Part shown: positions 55,147 through 63,547 of the stretch, one piece after another
Position numbering within the stretch: position 1 is the first letter of the stretch
How the letters are laid out: each line of letters opens with the position of its first letter
NCBI RefSeq assembly: GCF_001294335.1
Contig: NZ_LGKG01000141.1
Span: forward strand, 186,001 to 250,000
Source of the DNA: Streptomyces chattanoogensis
GTDB taxonomy: Bacteria; Actinomycetota; Actinomycetes; Streptomycetales; Streptomycetaceae
Direction: 5' to 3'
DNA length: 64,000 nt
Translations under genes and position numbers: made by a program
Notes under the pieces: model-generated
What the model was told of the DNA's origin: nothing
Seen by the model: only the letters and a program-made list of their open reading frames with translations
Databases searched by the model: none

Positions 55147-56679
55147 CTACGTACTGATCCCCGGACGGCCCCCGAACCGCTCCCGCAGCTTCCCCTTCAG
55201 CACCTTCCCCAGCGTCACCCCGCGCGGCAGGGCGTCCACCACCTCCAGCTGTTCGGGCAGCTTGTGCGGCGCCAGGCCCTGGGACCGGAGCTGGGCGACG
55301 ACCTCGGCGAGGGTCAACTCCCGTGTCCCCGGCGGCTGTTCGACGACGGCGCAGACCCGCTCGCCCCGCTCCCGGTCCGGCAGGCCGATGACGGCCGCAT
55401 CGGTCACGGCCGGGTGGCGGTACAGCAGGGCCTCGATCTCCTGGGCGGAGATGTTCTCGCCCTTGCGGATGATGATGTCCTTGAGGCGGCCGGTGACGAC
55501 GAGATGTCCGGTGGGGGTGAGATGGCCGAGGTCGCCGGTGGGGAGGAAGCCGTCCGCGTCGAAGGGGGACGGCTCGTCCAGATAGCCGCGGCAGACGGCC
55601 GGGCCGCGCAGCCGTATCTCCCCGCTGCCGGGCGCGATGCGGATCTCCATCCCGGCGGGCGGCCGGCCGTCGGTGGTGGCGAGGTGCTCGGGGGTGTCGT
55701 ACGGGTCGTTCATGGTGACCATCGGGGCCTCGGTCAGGGCGTAGCCATGGGTGAGGCCGCAGCCGAGTTCGGCGACGACCTCGTGGTGGAGGGAGGGGGG
55801 TTTGGGGGCGCCTCCGCCCGCCAGCAGGCGGAGGGAGGGCAGGAGGCGGCTGCCCGGAGGCAGCTTGCGCTGTTCGGCGAGGAAGAGGGTGTAGAAGGCG
55901 GTGGAGCCGCCCGCGAGGGTGACCCGGTGGCGGCGGTAGGCGGCCAGCGAGCCGGGGAGGGCGAAGTGCTCCAGGAGGACGGCGGGGATCCCGTGCCGCA
56001 GGAGCAGGACGGTGTAGTCGGGGCCGGCGACATGGGTGTAAGGGAAGGCCATCGAGCCGATGTCGGACGGCCCGATGCGCAGCGCGTCGGCCAGACAGCG
56101 GCCCGCCGCCAGCAGGCTGCCGTCGGTGTGCAGGACGCCCTTGGGGGCCGCGGTGGTGCCGGACGTCCAGTAGATCCAGCGCGGTGCGTCCCCGTCGGCG
56201 GGCGGGGGCGGGAGGAGGCGCGGGTCGGCCTCCGGGAGGGTGTCGTACGCCTCGAGGACCGCGAGCGGGCCGGGCAGCCCGGCGGCCAGGCGGCGGGCCA
56301 TCGCGGTGTGGTCGAAGCCGCGCCACGTGCCGGGTACGGCGAAGAACTCGGCGCGGGTGCGGCGCAGCACCTGGCCGGCCTCGTGGTCGCGGTAGAGCGG
56401 GACGACCGGGCTCTGGACGGCGCCGAGCCGGGCCAGCGCCAGGCTGAACAGCACGGTTTCGATACGGGTCGGCAGCTGCCAGACGACCCGGCTGCCGGGC
56501 CGCACACCCCGCTCGTACAGTCCGGCGGCCACCCGTTCCGCCCGCCGCCGCAGCGCCCCGAAGGTGATCCGCCGCTCGTCCCGCGCGGACTCGGCGCCCT
56601 GGATGAGCGCGGGTGCATCGGGCGTCCGCGCGGCGCGCCGGGCCACCAGGTCCCAGAGGGTGGCGCCGTCCTCGGGCAT
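55147..56679 (-). CDS. AMP-forming acyl-CoA synthetase (fatty-acid-CoA ligase type)
   Basis: The 510-residue adenylate-forming enzyme has the A3 core motif YWTSGTTAAPKGVLHT, GYALTEAP, and GDLGHLTPTGHLVVTGRLKDIIIRKGENISAQEIE, with the C-terminal GKVLKGKLRERF. It activates a carboxylic acid as acyl-AMP then acyl-CoA; chain specificity is not clear. It is divergent from the acyl-CoA dehydrogenase gene, with two copies of a CTGACG-CGTCAG palindrome between them, so it belongs to a catabolic cluster. Confidence 0.9.
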   Translation of the reverse strand: MPEDGATLWDLVARRAARTPDAPALIQGAESARDERRITFGALRRRAERVAAGLYERGVRPGSRVVWQLPTRIETVLFSLALARLGAVQSPVVPLYRDHEAGQVLRRTRAEFFAVPGTWRGFDHTAMARRLAAGLPGPLAVLEAYDTLPEADPRLLPPPPADGDAPRWIYWTSGTTAAPKGVLHTDGSLLAAGRCLADALRIGPSDIGSMAFPYTHVAGPDYTVLLLRHGIPAVLLEHFALPGSLAAYRRHRVTLAGGSTAFYTLFLAEQRKLPPGSRLLPSLRLLAGGGAPKPPSLHHEVVAELGCGLTHGYALTEAPMVTMNDPYDTPEHLATTDGRPPAGMEIRIAPGSGEIRLRGPAVCRGYLDEPSPFDADGFLPTGDLGHLTPTGHLVVTGRLKDIIIRKGENISAQEIEALLYRHPAVTDAAVIGLPDRERGERVCAVVEQPPGTRELTLAEVVAQLRSQGLAPHKLPEQLEVVDALPRGVTLGKVLKGKLRERFGGRPGIST

Positions 56680-56694
56680 GCGGCATCTCCATTA

Positions 56695-56709
56695 CTGACG
56701 TTCCGTCAG
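56695..56709. promoter_or_regulatory. TetR-type operator copy 1
   Basis: CTGACGTTCCGTCAG is a near-perfect palindrome 16 bp upstream of the ligase start. It matches copies at 56774 and 61482. Confidence 0.75.
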
Positions 56710-56773
56710 ATCAAAAGCCGAGGGTAGAGGCCTGCGCCTTGTCGGTCCAGAGGTCCGGAGCTAGCCTTTATCT

Positions 56774-56788
56774 GACGGACCATCAGAT
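56774..56788. promoter_or_regulatory. TetR-type operator copy 2
   Basis: CTGACGGACCATCAG lies in the same divergent gap, 79 bp from copy 1, center to center. One arm has one substitution. Confidence 0.75.
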
Positions 56789-56885
56789 CGGATCGGATCG
56801 GGTCGTCGGACACCGGGGCCCGGCCGGACGCGCGGCGAGGGGAAGCGATGGGGAACCCGAAGGCGAACCAGGGCCGGGGCCGGTA

Positions 56886-58040
56886 GTGGACCTCACCTAC
56901 ACGGAAGAAGAGGAAGCGTTCCGGGCGCGGCTGCGCGAGTGGCTCGCCAAGGTGCTGCCGGGGCTCCCCGCCAAGCCCGCCGCGGCCGACTGGCCCGCGC
57001 GCCGGGCGTACGACGCGGCCTGGCAGCGGATGCTGTACGACGCCGGATACGCGGGACTGCACTGGCCGCGGGACGCCGGCGGACAGGGCGCCACGCCCAC
57101 CCAGCACCTGATCTTCCTGGAGGAGACGGAGCTGGCCGGCGCGCCCTACGTCGGCGCGAACTTCGTCGGGCTGCTGCACGCCGGGCCCACCATCGCCGCC
57201 GAGGGCACCCCCGGGCAGCGCGCCCGCTGGCTGCCGCCGATCCTGCGCGGCGACGAGATCTGGTGCCAGGGCTTCAGCGAACCCGGCGCCGGATCGGACC
57301 TGGCGGCGCTGCGCACCAAGGCCGTACGCGACGGCGACTCGTACGTCGTCACCGGCAGCAAGATCTGGACCTCGCACGCCGAGGTCGCCGACTGGTGCGA
57401 GCTGCTCGTCCGGACCGACCCGGAAGCGCCCAGGCACCGCGGGATCAGCTGGCTCGCCCTGCCGATGGACGCGCCGGGCGTCACCGTACGGCCGCTGCGG
57501 ACGCTCGCCGGCTCGGCGGAGTTCGCCGAGATGTTCCTCGACGAGGTACGGGTGCCGGCCGGCAACCGCGTCGGGGCTCAGAACGACGGCTGGCGGGTGA
57601 CCATGGTGACCCTCGCCTTCGAGCGCGGCACCGCCTTCGTCGGCGAGGTGGTGGCCTGCCGCCGGGTCCTCGGCGCGCTCGCCCGGACGGCCCGCGCCAA
57701 CGGCCGCTGGGACGACGCCGTGCTGCGCCGCAGACTCGGGCGGCTGAGCGCGGAGTTCACGGCGCTGTGGCGGCTGACCCAGTGGAACGTCAGCGAGGCA
57801 CAGAGCGGCGGGGGCGTCCCGGGGGCCGGCGGCTCGGTCTTCAAGCTGCGCTATTCCCATGCCCGCCAGGAGCTGTACGACGCGGCGGCGGAGGTGCTGG
57901 GCGCCGGGTCGCTGGACGCGGACCAGGAGTGGGTGGCGGACCGGCTCTCCTCCCTCTCGTACACCATCGCCGCGGGCACCTCCCAGATCCAGCAGAACGT
58001 CATCGCCGAGCGCATCCTCGGCCTGCCGAAGGGGCGGTGA
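56886..58040 (+). CDS. Acyl-CoA dehydrogenase (FAD)
   Basis: The 384-residue flavoenzyme introduces the alpha-beta double bond into an acyl-CoA. It has EIWCQGFSEPGAGSDLAALRTKA, SKIWTSHAEVADWCELLVRTD, and the C-terminal ISQIQ-type AAGTSQIQQNVIAERILGLPKGR. The full ACAD length (about 380) is present. GTG 56886 is the likely start. Its stop is followed 8 bp later by a second, smaller dehydrogenase; actinobacterial catabolic clusters often encode the two as a heteromer. Confidence 0.9.
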   Translation: MDLTYTEEEEAFRARLREWLAKVLPGLPAKPAAADWPARRAYDAAWQRMLYDAGYAGLHWPRDAGGQGATPTQHLIFLEETELAGAPYVGANFVGLLHAGPTIAAEGTPGQRARWLPPILRGDEIWCQGFSEPGAGSDLAALRTKAVRDGDSYVVTGSKIWTSHAEVADWCELLVRTDPEAPRHRGISWLALPMDAPGVTVRPLRTLAGSAEFAEMFLDEVRVPAGNRVGAQNDGWRVTMVTLAFERGTAFVGEVVACRRVLGALARTARANGRWDDAVLRRRLGRLSAEFTALWRLTQWNVSEAQSGGGVPGAGGSVFKLRYSHARQELYDAAAEVLGAGSLDADQEWVADRLSSLSYTIAAGTSQIQQNVIAERILGLPKGR

Positions 58041-58048
58041 GGGGCGCG

Positions 58049-59062
58049 GTGGACTTCCAACTCACCGACGACCAGCGGGCGTTGCGGGACGGAACGCGGG
58101 AGCTGCTGGCGGGGCGGTTCGGCCGGGAACGGCTGCGGGCGGCGGTCGACGGCCCCGTGCTGGACCGGGAGCTGTGGCGGGAGCTGGCCGCGGCCGGGTT
58201 CTTCGCGCTGCGGCTGCCGGAGGCGGACGGCGGGGTGGGCCTCGGCCTTCCGGAGGCGGTGCTGGTCCTGGAGGAGGCGGGCCGGGCCCTGCTGCCGGGA
58301 CCGCTGGTCGCCTGCCAGCTGCTGGCCGGAATCGTGGACGGCGTCGCCACCGGCGAGCGGATCGTCGCCCTGGCCGACGCGCCGGCCGCCCCGGCGGACG
58401 GCCCACCGCACCCGGCCGTCACCTCCGCCCCCGTCCTGTGGGAACACCCGGCCGACTGCGACACGTTGATCTTGCTGGGGGGTGCACAGGGGGCGGATCC
58501 GGTGCACGAGGGGCGCGAAGCCGGGGCGTACCGAAGCGCAGCCGCCGATGTCGTCCGCACCCCTTTCGCCTCGGTCGACCCCCTGACCCCGCTCGCCCGC
58601 GTAACAGACATCCCTCGCAAAATACCCCTCCCTCTCGACGTGGCCCGGGTGCGCCGCGAAGCGGCCCTGCTCACCGCCGCCCAGCAGCTGGGCGGTGCGG
58701 CCCGTACGGTCGACATGGCGGTGACGTATGCGCGCGAACGGGAGCAGTTCGGCGCGCCCATCGGCTCCTTCCAGGCGGTCAAGCACCTGTGCGCGCAGAT
58801 GCTCGTACGAGCCGAAATCGCCCGAAGTGCGGTGTATGCGGCGGCGGTCACGGAGGGTGTTCTCGATGCGACGGCCGCGAAACTGCTCGCCGACGAGGCT
58901 GCGGTGCGTAACGCCCGGGACTGCCTGCAGGTTCATGGCGGCATGGGGTTCACCTGGGAGGCCGATGTGCATCTGCATCTCAAGCGGGCCTGGTTGCGTG
59001 CCGAGTTCTGGGGTGGGGCCGGTGCGGCGGAGGAAGCGCTGGCCGAGGGCTTGATCGCCTGA
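58049..59062 (+). CDS. Acyl-CoA dehydrogenase subunit, shorter partner
   Basis: The 337-residue ACAD starts VDFQLTDDQRALRDGTRELLAG and ends VHLHLKRAWLRAEFWGGAGAAEEAL. It shows AREREQFGAPIGSFQAVKHLCAQM and LQVHGGMGFTWEAD, but the FAD-binding part in the middle is shorter than in the upstream partner. This matches the two-subunit dehydrogenases (as in cholesterol side-chain degradation). GTG 58049 is selected; GTG 58037 overlaps the upstream stop. Confidence 0.85.
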   Translation: MDFQLTDDQRALRDGTRELLAGRFGRERLRAAVDGPVLDRELWRELAAAGFFALRLPEADGGVGLGLPEAVLVLEEAGRALLPGPLVACQLLAGIVDGVATGERIVALADAPAAPADGPPHPAVTSAPVLWEHPADCDTLILLGGAQGADPVHEGREAGAYRSAAADVVRTPFASVDPLTPLARVTDIPRKIPLPLDVARVRREAALLTAAQQLGGAARTVDMAVTYAREREQFGAPIGSFQAVKHLCAQMLVRAEIARSAVYAAAVTEGVLDATAAKLLADEAAVRNARDCLQVHGGMGFTWEADVHLHLKRAWLRAEFWGGAGAAEEALAEGLIA

Positions 59063-59361
59063 CGGGAGTGGAGACGATGAGGCGTTCCGCGGACCGGGAA
59101 ACCGGATTCCGGCACCCCCTGTGTGAAATGTCGGATACCGCACGCACAAGCGGTCACGGAGGGTCGATATCGGGTTGTGTCCTAGGCGTGACTCGTCACA
59201 GGCGGGAGTCGGCGTTCCGCTCGGGTACGCTCCCTTGGGTGCGAGTGGTTTTGTGGCGCAGCGTTCGCGGTGCCGTCGAAATGACGGCTCCGGGGTACGG
59301 ACTGCGCGCCGCTCGCCTCGGGCGGGGGCCCGAGAATTCCCCTTGTTCGACTCCCCGCAAA

Positions 59362-59391
59362 GTGCGTCGCACAGTATGCAGCACGCATACT
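59362..59391. promoter_or_regulatory. Two abutting palindromes
   Basis: GTGCGTCGCAC (59362-59372) abuts AGTATGCAGCACGCATACT (59373-59391); both are perfect. They look like tandem operators upstream of the ATP-binding regulator gene. Confidence 0.6.
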
Positions 59392-59462
59392 CCCTTGCGC
59401 TGGAATATGCCCGAAGCGCTTGTTGGGGTGACTGAACGTCAACCATGCTGTGCTTCACCGGG

Positions 59463-59477
59463 GTCACGGACCGTGAC
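59463..59477. promoter_or_regulatory. Palindrome GTCACGGACCGTGAC
   Basis: This perfect 15-bp inverted repeat with a 1-bp centre is 50 bp upstream of the ATP-binding regulator gene, in operator position. Confidence 0.55.
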
Positions 59478-59526
59478 TCTGTGGAGGCGCGAGGCGATGT
59501 TTCCGCCGGTTCGGATGGTGTGAGCG

Positions 59527-60003
59527 GTGCAGGTGCTTCAGGTTCAGTTGGAGGTACGGCCCGACCCCGCAGAAGTGGGGCGGGCCAGGCGGTGGGCCCG
59601 GTCGAGGCTGATGGGGTCCGGTATAGGGGCCGATGAGCCGCTGGCGGAGACGCTGATCTTGTTGATCTCCGAGCTCGTCACCAATGCCGTGGTGCACACC
59701 GGCTCGGCCGCCAAGCTGCGGATGTGCTTCTCGGGCGCCGGTGCGGTGGTGGGGACCGTACGGGTCGAAGTGGTGGACGCCAGCGCCCGCCCGCCGCGCC
59801 AGCGGCACGCCGACGGCGAGGACACCAACGGCCGCGGCCTGGAGCTGGTGGACGGCCTGGCGGACCGCTGGGGCTGGCAGCAGGAGGGCGCCGGCAAGCG
59901 GATCTGGTGCGAGGTGGACCGCGGCCAGTCGCTGTTGATGGCGGCGGGGGGCGAACTGGGGGCGTACGAGCCCCGCCGCGCCGTGACCACGCACCGGATG
60001 TAG
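59527..60003 (+). CDS. ATP-binding protein of the anti-sigma (HATPase) type
   Basis: The 158-residue protein has a GHKL/HATPase_c fold: LLISELVTNAVVHTG (N box), VEVVDASARPPRQRHADGED (the usual GxGxx-like pocket), and NGRGLELVDGLADRWGWQ (G2 box). These single-domain proteins are usually RsbW/SpoIIAB-like anti-sigma or serine kinase regulators; partner unknown. GTG 59527. It stands alone between catabolic genes, behind three palindromes. Confidence 0.85.
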   Translation: MQVLQVQLEVRPDPAEVGRARRWARSRLMGSGIGADEPLAETLILLISELVTNAVVHTGSAAKLRMCFSGAGAVVGTVRVEVVDASARPPRQRHADGEDTNGRGLELVDGLADRWGWQQEGAGKRIWCEVDRGQSLLMAAGGELGAYEPRRAVTTHRM

Positions 60004-60027
60004 GTGCATCGCCCGCCACGCGACCTC

Positions 60028-60276
60028 ACCGCTGAGCTGCGTAGCACTGAACCGCGTAGCACTGAACCGCGTGTGACCGAACTGCGCGTCACTGAACCGC
60101 GTGTCACTGAGCTGCACGTGACCGAACCGCGCGTCACTGAGCTGCATCTGACCGAACCGCACGCCGGTAAACCGCGCGCCGGTGAACCGCGCGCCGGTGA
60201 ACCGCGCACCGGCACACCACGCGTCAGTAAATCGCACCCGAGTAAATCAGATCCGAGTAAGTCGGGTGCAACTGAA
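60028..60276 (-). repeat. 15-bp minisatellite that reads as pentapeptide repeats
   Basis: A 15-bp unit is repeated about 16 times with divergence. On the minus strand, the frame from GTG 60237 reads units such as ARFTG, VQLSD, TRFSD, AQFGH, TRFSA: F or L at the fixed centre and A, T or V two residues before, the pattern of right-handed beta-helix pentapeptide proteins. An upstream part reads SDLLG and CDLLT in another frame, with stops in frame A, so the gene is broken or this is a noncoding repeat. The plus strand is also open (TEPRV repeats), so coding is not proven. Confidence 0.6.
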
Positions 60277-60509
60277 TTAGTCCAGACCAGGTGTTGACGT
60301 GGCGTGCCGAGTTGATCACCCTTGGGTGGGGCGATTCGCCGCGAGGGGACGCCGAGGCCGTGGGGGAGCCGGTCATACGGTCCGGGGCCTTGGCGAGTGC
60401 GGGTCGCGGCCGGTTGGGGGTGCCTCCGGCGGGAGCCGGGGGAAGGTGGCGGTCCGCGGTGCCGCGCTCGGGGCGCGCATGGGCGCACCGCCACCTGGCC
60501 GGCCGGTCC

Positions 60510-61436
60510 TCACAGGACGGCCACCGGCGCCACGGGGGTCCCGCTGCCGCCGACGAACGGCTCGGCCATCGCCGACAGCAGGAACGTGTGACGGCCCTCC
60601 GCCGCACAGGCCTCGCCCAGCTCCTCCAGGTTCCAGTTCTGGCCCTGCAGCATGCCCATCTCCACCAGGTCGAGGGCGTGCACCGGCAGCCAGAGGTTCT
60701 CGACCTCCGGCGGGAAGATCTCAAACGTGAGGGTGTCGTTGGCGACCGCGGCCACATCGCGGGCGTGGAACCACTCGGGGGTGCGCAGCGACAGCCCGGG
60801 GGAGGGGAACGCGTACGCCTGGCGGTCGCCCGCGAGATAGTGCTGGATCTGGCCGGTCCGGATGAGGACGATGTCGCCGGGCCGCACCCTCGTCCCCGCC
60901 AACTCCTCGGCGGCGTCGAGGTCTTCGGGCGTGACGGCGTGCCCTCCGGGCAGCCGGCCGGTGCCGTGTGCGCGGGCGACGTCCAGGAGGACGCCGCGGG
61001 AGACGACCGGGGTGGCCTTCTCGATGCCGAGGAAGGCGGCGCCGCCGTGGGCGGTGACGGAGTCGGCGGGGCGGTTGTTGTAGAGCCGCCCGGAGTGGGA
61101 GACATGGGTGAGGCCGTCCCAGTGGGTGGAGGCCTGGAGCCCCATGGTCACCGCGTCGTCGGAGGTGGCGACCGTACCGGGGCCGAAGATCTCCTGGTTG
61201 ATCGCGGTCATCGTGTGCAGCGGGTTGATCCGCCCGGGGATCATGCCGGTCTGTACGCCGTCCTGCCGGAGCGGGAGGGCCAGGGGAATGCGCCGGCCGG
61301 TACGGATGCCGGCGGCGGCCGCCCGCACCACCTCGTCGGTGATCAGGTTGAGGGTGCCGATCTCGTCGTCGGCCCCCCACCGGCCCCAGTTGTTGACGCG
61401 TTTGGCGATGTCGTGGAACTCCTGCGGCAGGGGCAT
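60510..61436 (-). CDS. Cyclase family protein (kynurenine-formamidase-like fold)
   Basis: The 308-residue protein has the cyclase-superfamily metal motif (STHWDGLTHVSH, HxDxxxH-like) and VRPGDIVLIRTG, plus FPSPGLSLRTPEWFHARDVAAVANDTLTFEI. Family members hydrolyse or cyclise cyclic amides and lactones. It is divergent from the SDR gene with an operator-like palindrome in the gap, so probably part of the catabolic cluster. Confidence 0.83.
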   Translation of the reverse strand: MPLPQEFHDIAKRVNNWGRWGADDEIGTLNLITDEVVRAAAAGIRTGRRIPLALPLRQDGVQTGMIPGRINPLHTMTAINQEIFGPGTVATSDDAVTMGLQASTHWDGLTHVSHSGRLYNNRPADSVTAHGGAAFLGIEKATPVVSRGVLLDVARAHGTGRLPGGHAVTPEDLDAAEELAGTRVRPGDIVLIRTGQIQHYLAGDRQAYAFPSPGLSLRTPEWFHARDVAAVANDTLTFEIFPPEVENLWLPVHALDLVEMGMLQGQNWNLEELGEACAAEGRHTFLLSAMAEPFVGGSGTPVAPVAVL

Positions 61437-61481
61437 GGCGGCCTCCGGGGTCTTGTGTTTGACTCGCGCCTGCCCAAAAAT

Positions 61482-61496
61482 CTAACGGTCCGTCAG
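61482..61496. promoter_or_regulatory. TetR-type operator copy 3
   Basis: CTAACGGTCCGTCAG matches the palindrome at 56695 and 56774. It stands between the divergent cyclase and SDR genes, 22 bp upstream of the SDR. Confidence 0.75.
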
Positions 61497-61518
61497 AAAA
61501 TGCGGGAAGGGGTGCGGC

Positions 61519-62424
61519 ATGGCGAACGCGGAGAAGTTCTTGGCCGGCAAGGTGGTGGCCGTCACGGGCGCGGGACGCGGCATCGGGCGCGCCGTCGCGC
61601 TCGCCTGCGCCGCGCACGGTGCGCGGGTCGTGGTCAACGACTATGGCGTGGCGATCGACGGCGGCGAGCCGAGCAGCGAGGTCGCCGAGGCGGTGGTGAA
61701 GGAGATCGAGGCCGCGGGCGGCGTCGCCACCGCGGTCGCCGACGATGTGTCCACCATGGCCGGCGGCCAGCGGATCGTGGACACCGCGCTGGCCCACTAC
61801 GGACGGATCGACGGGGTCGTCTGCGTGGCCGGAATCCTGCGCGAGCGGATGCTCTTCAACATGTCCGAGGAGGAGTGGGATCCGGTGGTCGCCACTCATC
61901 TGAAGGGCACGTTCACCGTATTCAGGGCGGCGGCGGCCGTGATGCGGCGGCAGGGGACGGGCACCCTTGTGGGCTTCACCAGCGGCAATCATCAGGGCTC
62001 CGTTTCGCAGGCCAATTACGCGTCCGCGAAGGGCGGCGTCATTTCGCTGGTCCGGAGCGCGGCACTGGGGCTGCACAAATACGGGGTGACCGCCAACGCG
62101 GTGGCACCCGTCGCGCGGACGCGGATGTCGGCCAAGGTCCCGATGGAACTCAAGGAAATCGGGGAGCCGGAGGACGTGGCCGCGTTCGTCGTCTACCTGC
62201 TGAGCGACCGGGCCAGGGACGTCACGGGGCAGGTCTATACGGTGGCCGGCCCGAAGATCGCGGTGTGGGCCCAGCCGGGGGAGCTTCGCTCCGTGTACGC
62301 CGACGGGGGGTGGACGCCGGAGAAGGTGGCCGAGGTGGTGCCGGGGGTTGTCGGCGTCGACCCTATGCCGATGCTGGCGCAGCTGTCGGCTATGGCCGAA
62401 GCGGCCAAGGCGGCGGCCGGTTAG
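61519..62424 (+). CDS. Short-chain dehydrogenase/reductase (3-hydroxyacyl-type)
   Basis: The 301-residue SDR has VTGAGRGIGRAVALAC, the catalytic region SGNHQGSVSQANYASAKGG and a C-terminal extension with WTPEKVAEVVPGVVG. Length and the extension resemble 17-beta-HSD type 4-like or MaoC-linked SDR enzymes, able to oxidise 3-hydroxyacyl-CoA. It fits a beta-oxidation-like step after the acyl-CoA dehydrogenases and shares the operator. Confidence 0.87.
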   Translation: MANAEKFLAGKVVAVTGAGRGIGRAVALACAAHGARVVVNDYGVAIDGGEPSSEVAEAVVKEIEAAGGVATAVADDVSTMAGGQRIVDTALAHYGRIDGVVCVAGILRERMLFNMSEEEWDPVVATHLKGTFTVFRAAAAVMRRQGTGTLVGFTSGNHQGSVSQANYASAKGGVISLVRSAALGLHKYGVTANAVAPVARTRMSAKVPMELKEIGEPEDVAAFVVYLLSDRARDVTGQVYTVAGPKIAVWAQPGELRSVYADGGWTPEKVAEVVPGVVGVDPMPMLAQLSAMAEAAKAAAG

Positions 62425-62560
62425 GCCCACGTTGTCGGCCTGTCCGCTGCGCTTTGCCTGGGCCGTACGTTGTCGGCTGTCCCGCCGTGGGGGTTGTTCG
62501 CCGTTGCGCCTGGCGGTGGGCGGGGGTTGGTTGTCGGCCGCGGTGCCGGCCCTCCGGACT
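62425..62560. repeat. Dispersed repeat copy B, opposite orientation to copy A
   Basis: Plus-strand elements CCCACGTTGTCGGC, TGTCCGCTGCGCTTTGCC, ACGTTGTCGGCT, TCCCGCCGT and TTCGCCGTTGCGCCTG are the reverse complement of elements in copy A (30672-30855), with about 80% identity over 70 bp by eye. The copy lies immediately after the SDR stop and ends near the truncated dehydrogenase. Confidence 0.8.
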
Positions 62561-62635
62561 TCGTCCTGCGGTCCGTCCCCTCCCGACGGTGGGGGTGAGG
62601 GGGCTCGGTGGGGGCGAGCGTCCCACTCCCACTGC

Positions 62636-63547
62636 GCGCGGCACATCGGCGAGAACCTGCTCGCGCCCACGCTGCTCGCGTACGGGGACGACGCGCAGCG
62701 CACCCGGTTTCTGCCGCCCATCGCGCGGGGCGAGGAGCTGTGGTGCCAGGGCTACAGCGAACCGGAGGCGGGGTCGGACCTGGCGGCGCTGCGTACCACC
62801 GCGGTCCGGGACGGTGACACGTACCGGATCAGCGGGCAGAAGATCTGGACCTCGCTGGCCCGGGAGGCCGACTGGTGCTTCGCGCTCGTCCGGACCGATC
62901 CGGACGAGCGCCGGCACCGGGGGCTGTCGTTTCTGCTGGTGCCGATGGACCAGCCGGGGCGGATCGAGGTGCGGCCGATCCGGCAGATGTCGGGGACGGC
63001 GGAGTTCAACGAGGTGTTCTTCGACGGGGCCGTGGCGCGGGCCGGGCATGTGGTGGGCGGTGAAGGCGCCGGCTGGCGGGTGGCGATGGGGCTGCTGGCG
63101 CGGGAGCGCGGGGTGTCCACGCTCGTCCAGCAGATCGGGTTCGCGGCCGAGCTGGCCGAGGTGGTCGCGGCCGCGGTCCGCTGCGGGACGGTGCGTGATC
63201 CGGTGCTGCGCGATCAACTCATCCAGCAGTGGGCCGAGTTGCAGGTCATGCGATGGAACGCGCTGCGGACCCTGGGGGCGGCGGGGGACGTGGGCGCCCC
63301 CAGCGTGGCGAAGCTGCTGTGGGGCGGGTGGCATCAGCGGCTGGGAGAGCTGGCCGTGCGGGTGCGGGGTGCCGTGGCCGCGGTGGGGCCCGCCGGCTGG
63401 TCCCCGGACGCGCCGTACGAACTCGACGCGCTGCAGCGGCTGTTCCTGTTCACCCGGGCCGACACCATCTACGGCGGTTCGGACGAGATCCAGCGCAACA
63501 TCATCGCCGAGCGGGTGCTCGGCCTGCCCAGAGTGGAGCGTCGATGA
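62636..63547 (+). pseudogene. Acyl-CoA dehydrogenase lacking its N-terminal domain
   Basis: The frame begins with ACAD homology ARHIGENLLAPTLLAYG and continues through EELWCQGYSEPEAGSDLAALRTTA, QKIWTSLAREADWCFALVRTD and TIYGGSDEIQRNIIAERVLGLP. About the first 90-100 residues of a normal ACAD are missing, and the missing part is replaced by copy B and GC-rich low-complexity sequence. No convincing start codon and ribosome-binding site precedes the homology. It is translationally coupled to the downstream alcohol dehydrogenase (ATGA overlap at 63544-63547). Confidence 0.68.

Larger units (their letters stand above)
59063..59526. other. Intergenic stretch upstream of the ATPase-fold gene
   Basis: I see no gene in these 464 bp; the open frames lack ribosome-binding sites and recognised domains. 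The last 170 bp hold three perfect palindromes (59362, 59373, 59463), listed separately, and a promoter is expected between 59390 and 59520. Confidence 0.45.

Noticed and set aside
59068-59523. 151-codon plus-strand frame before the ATPase-fold gene
   Set aside because: No domain, poor start context, and it covers the palindromic regulatory stretch.
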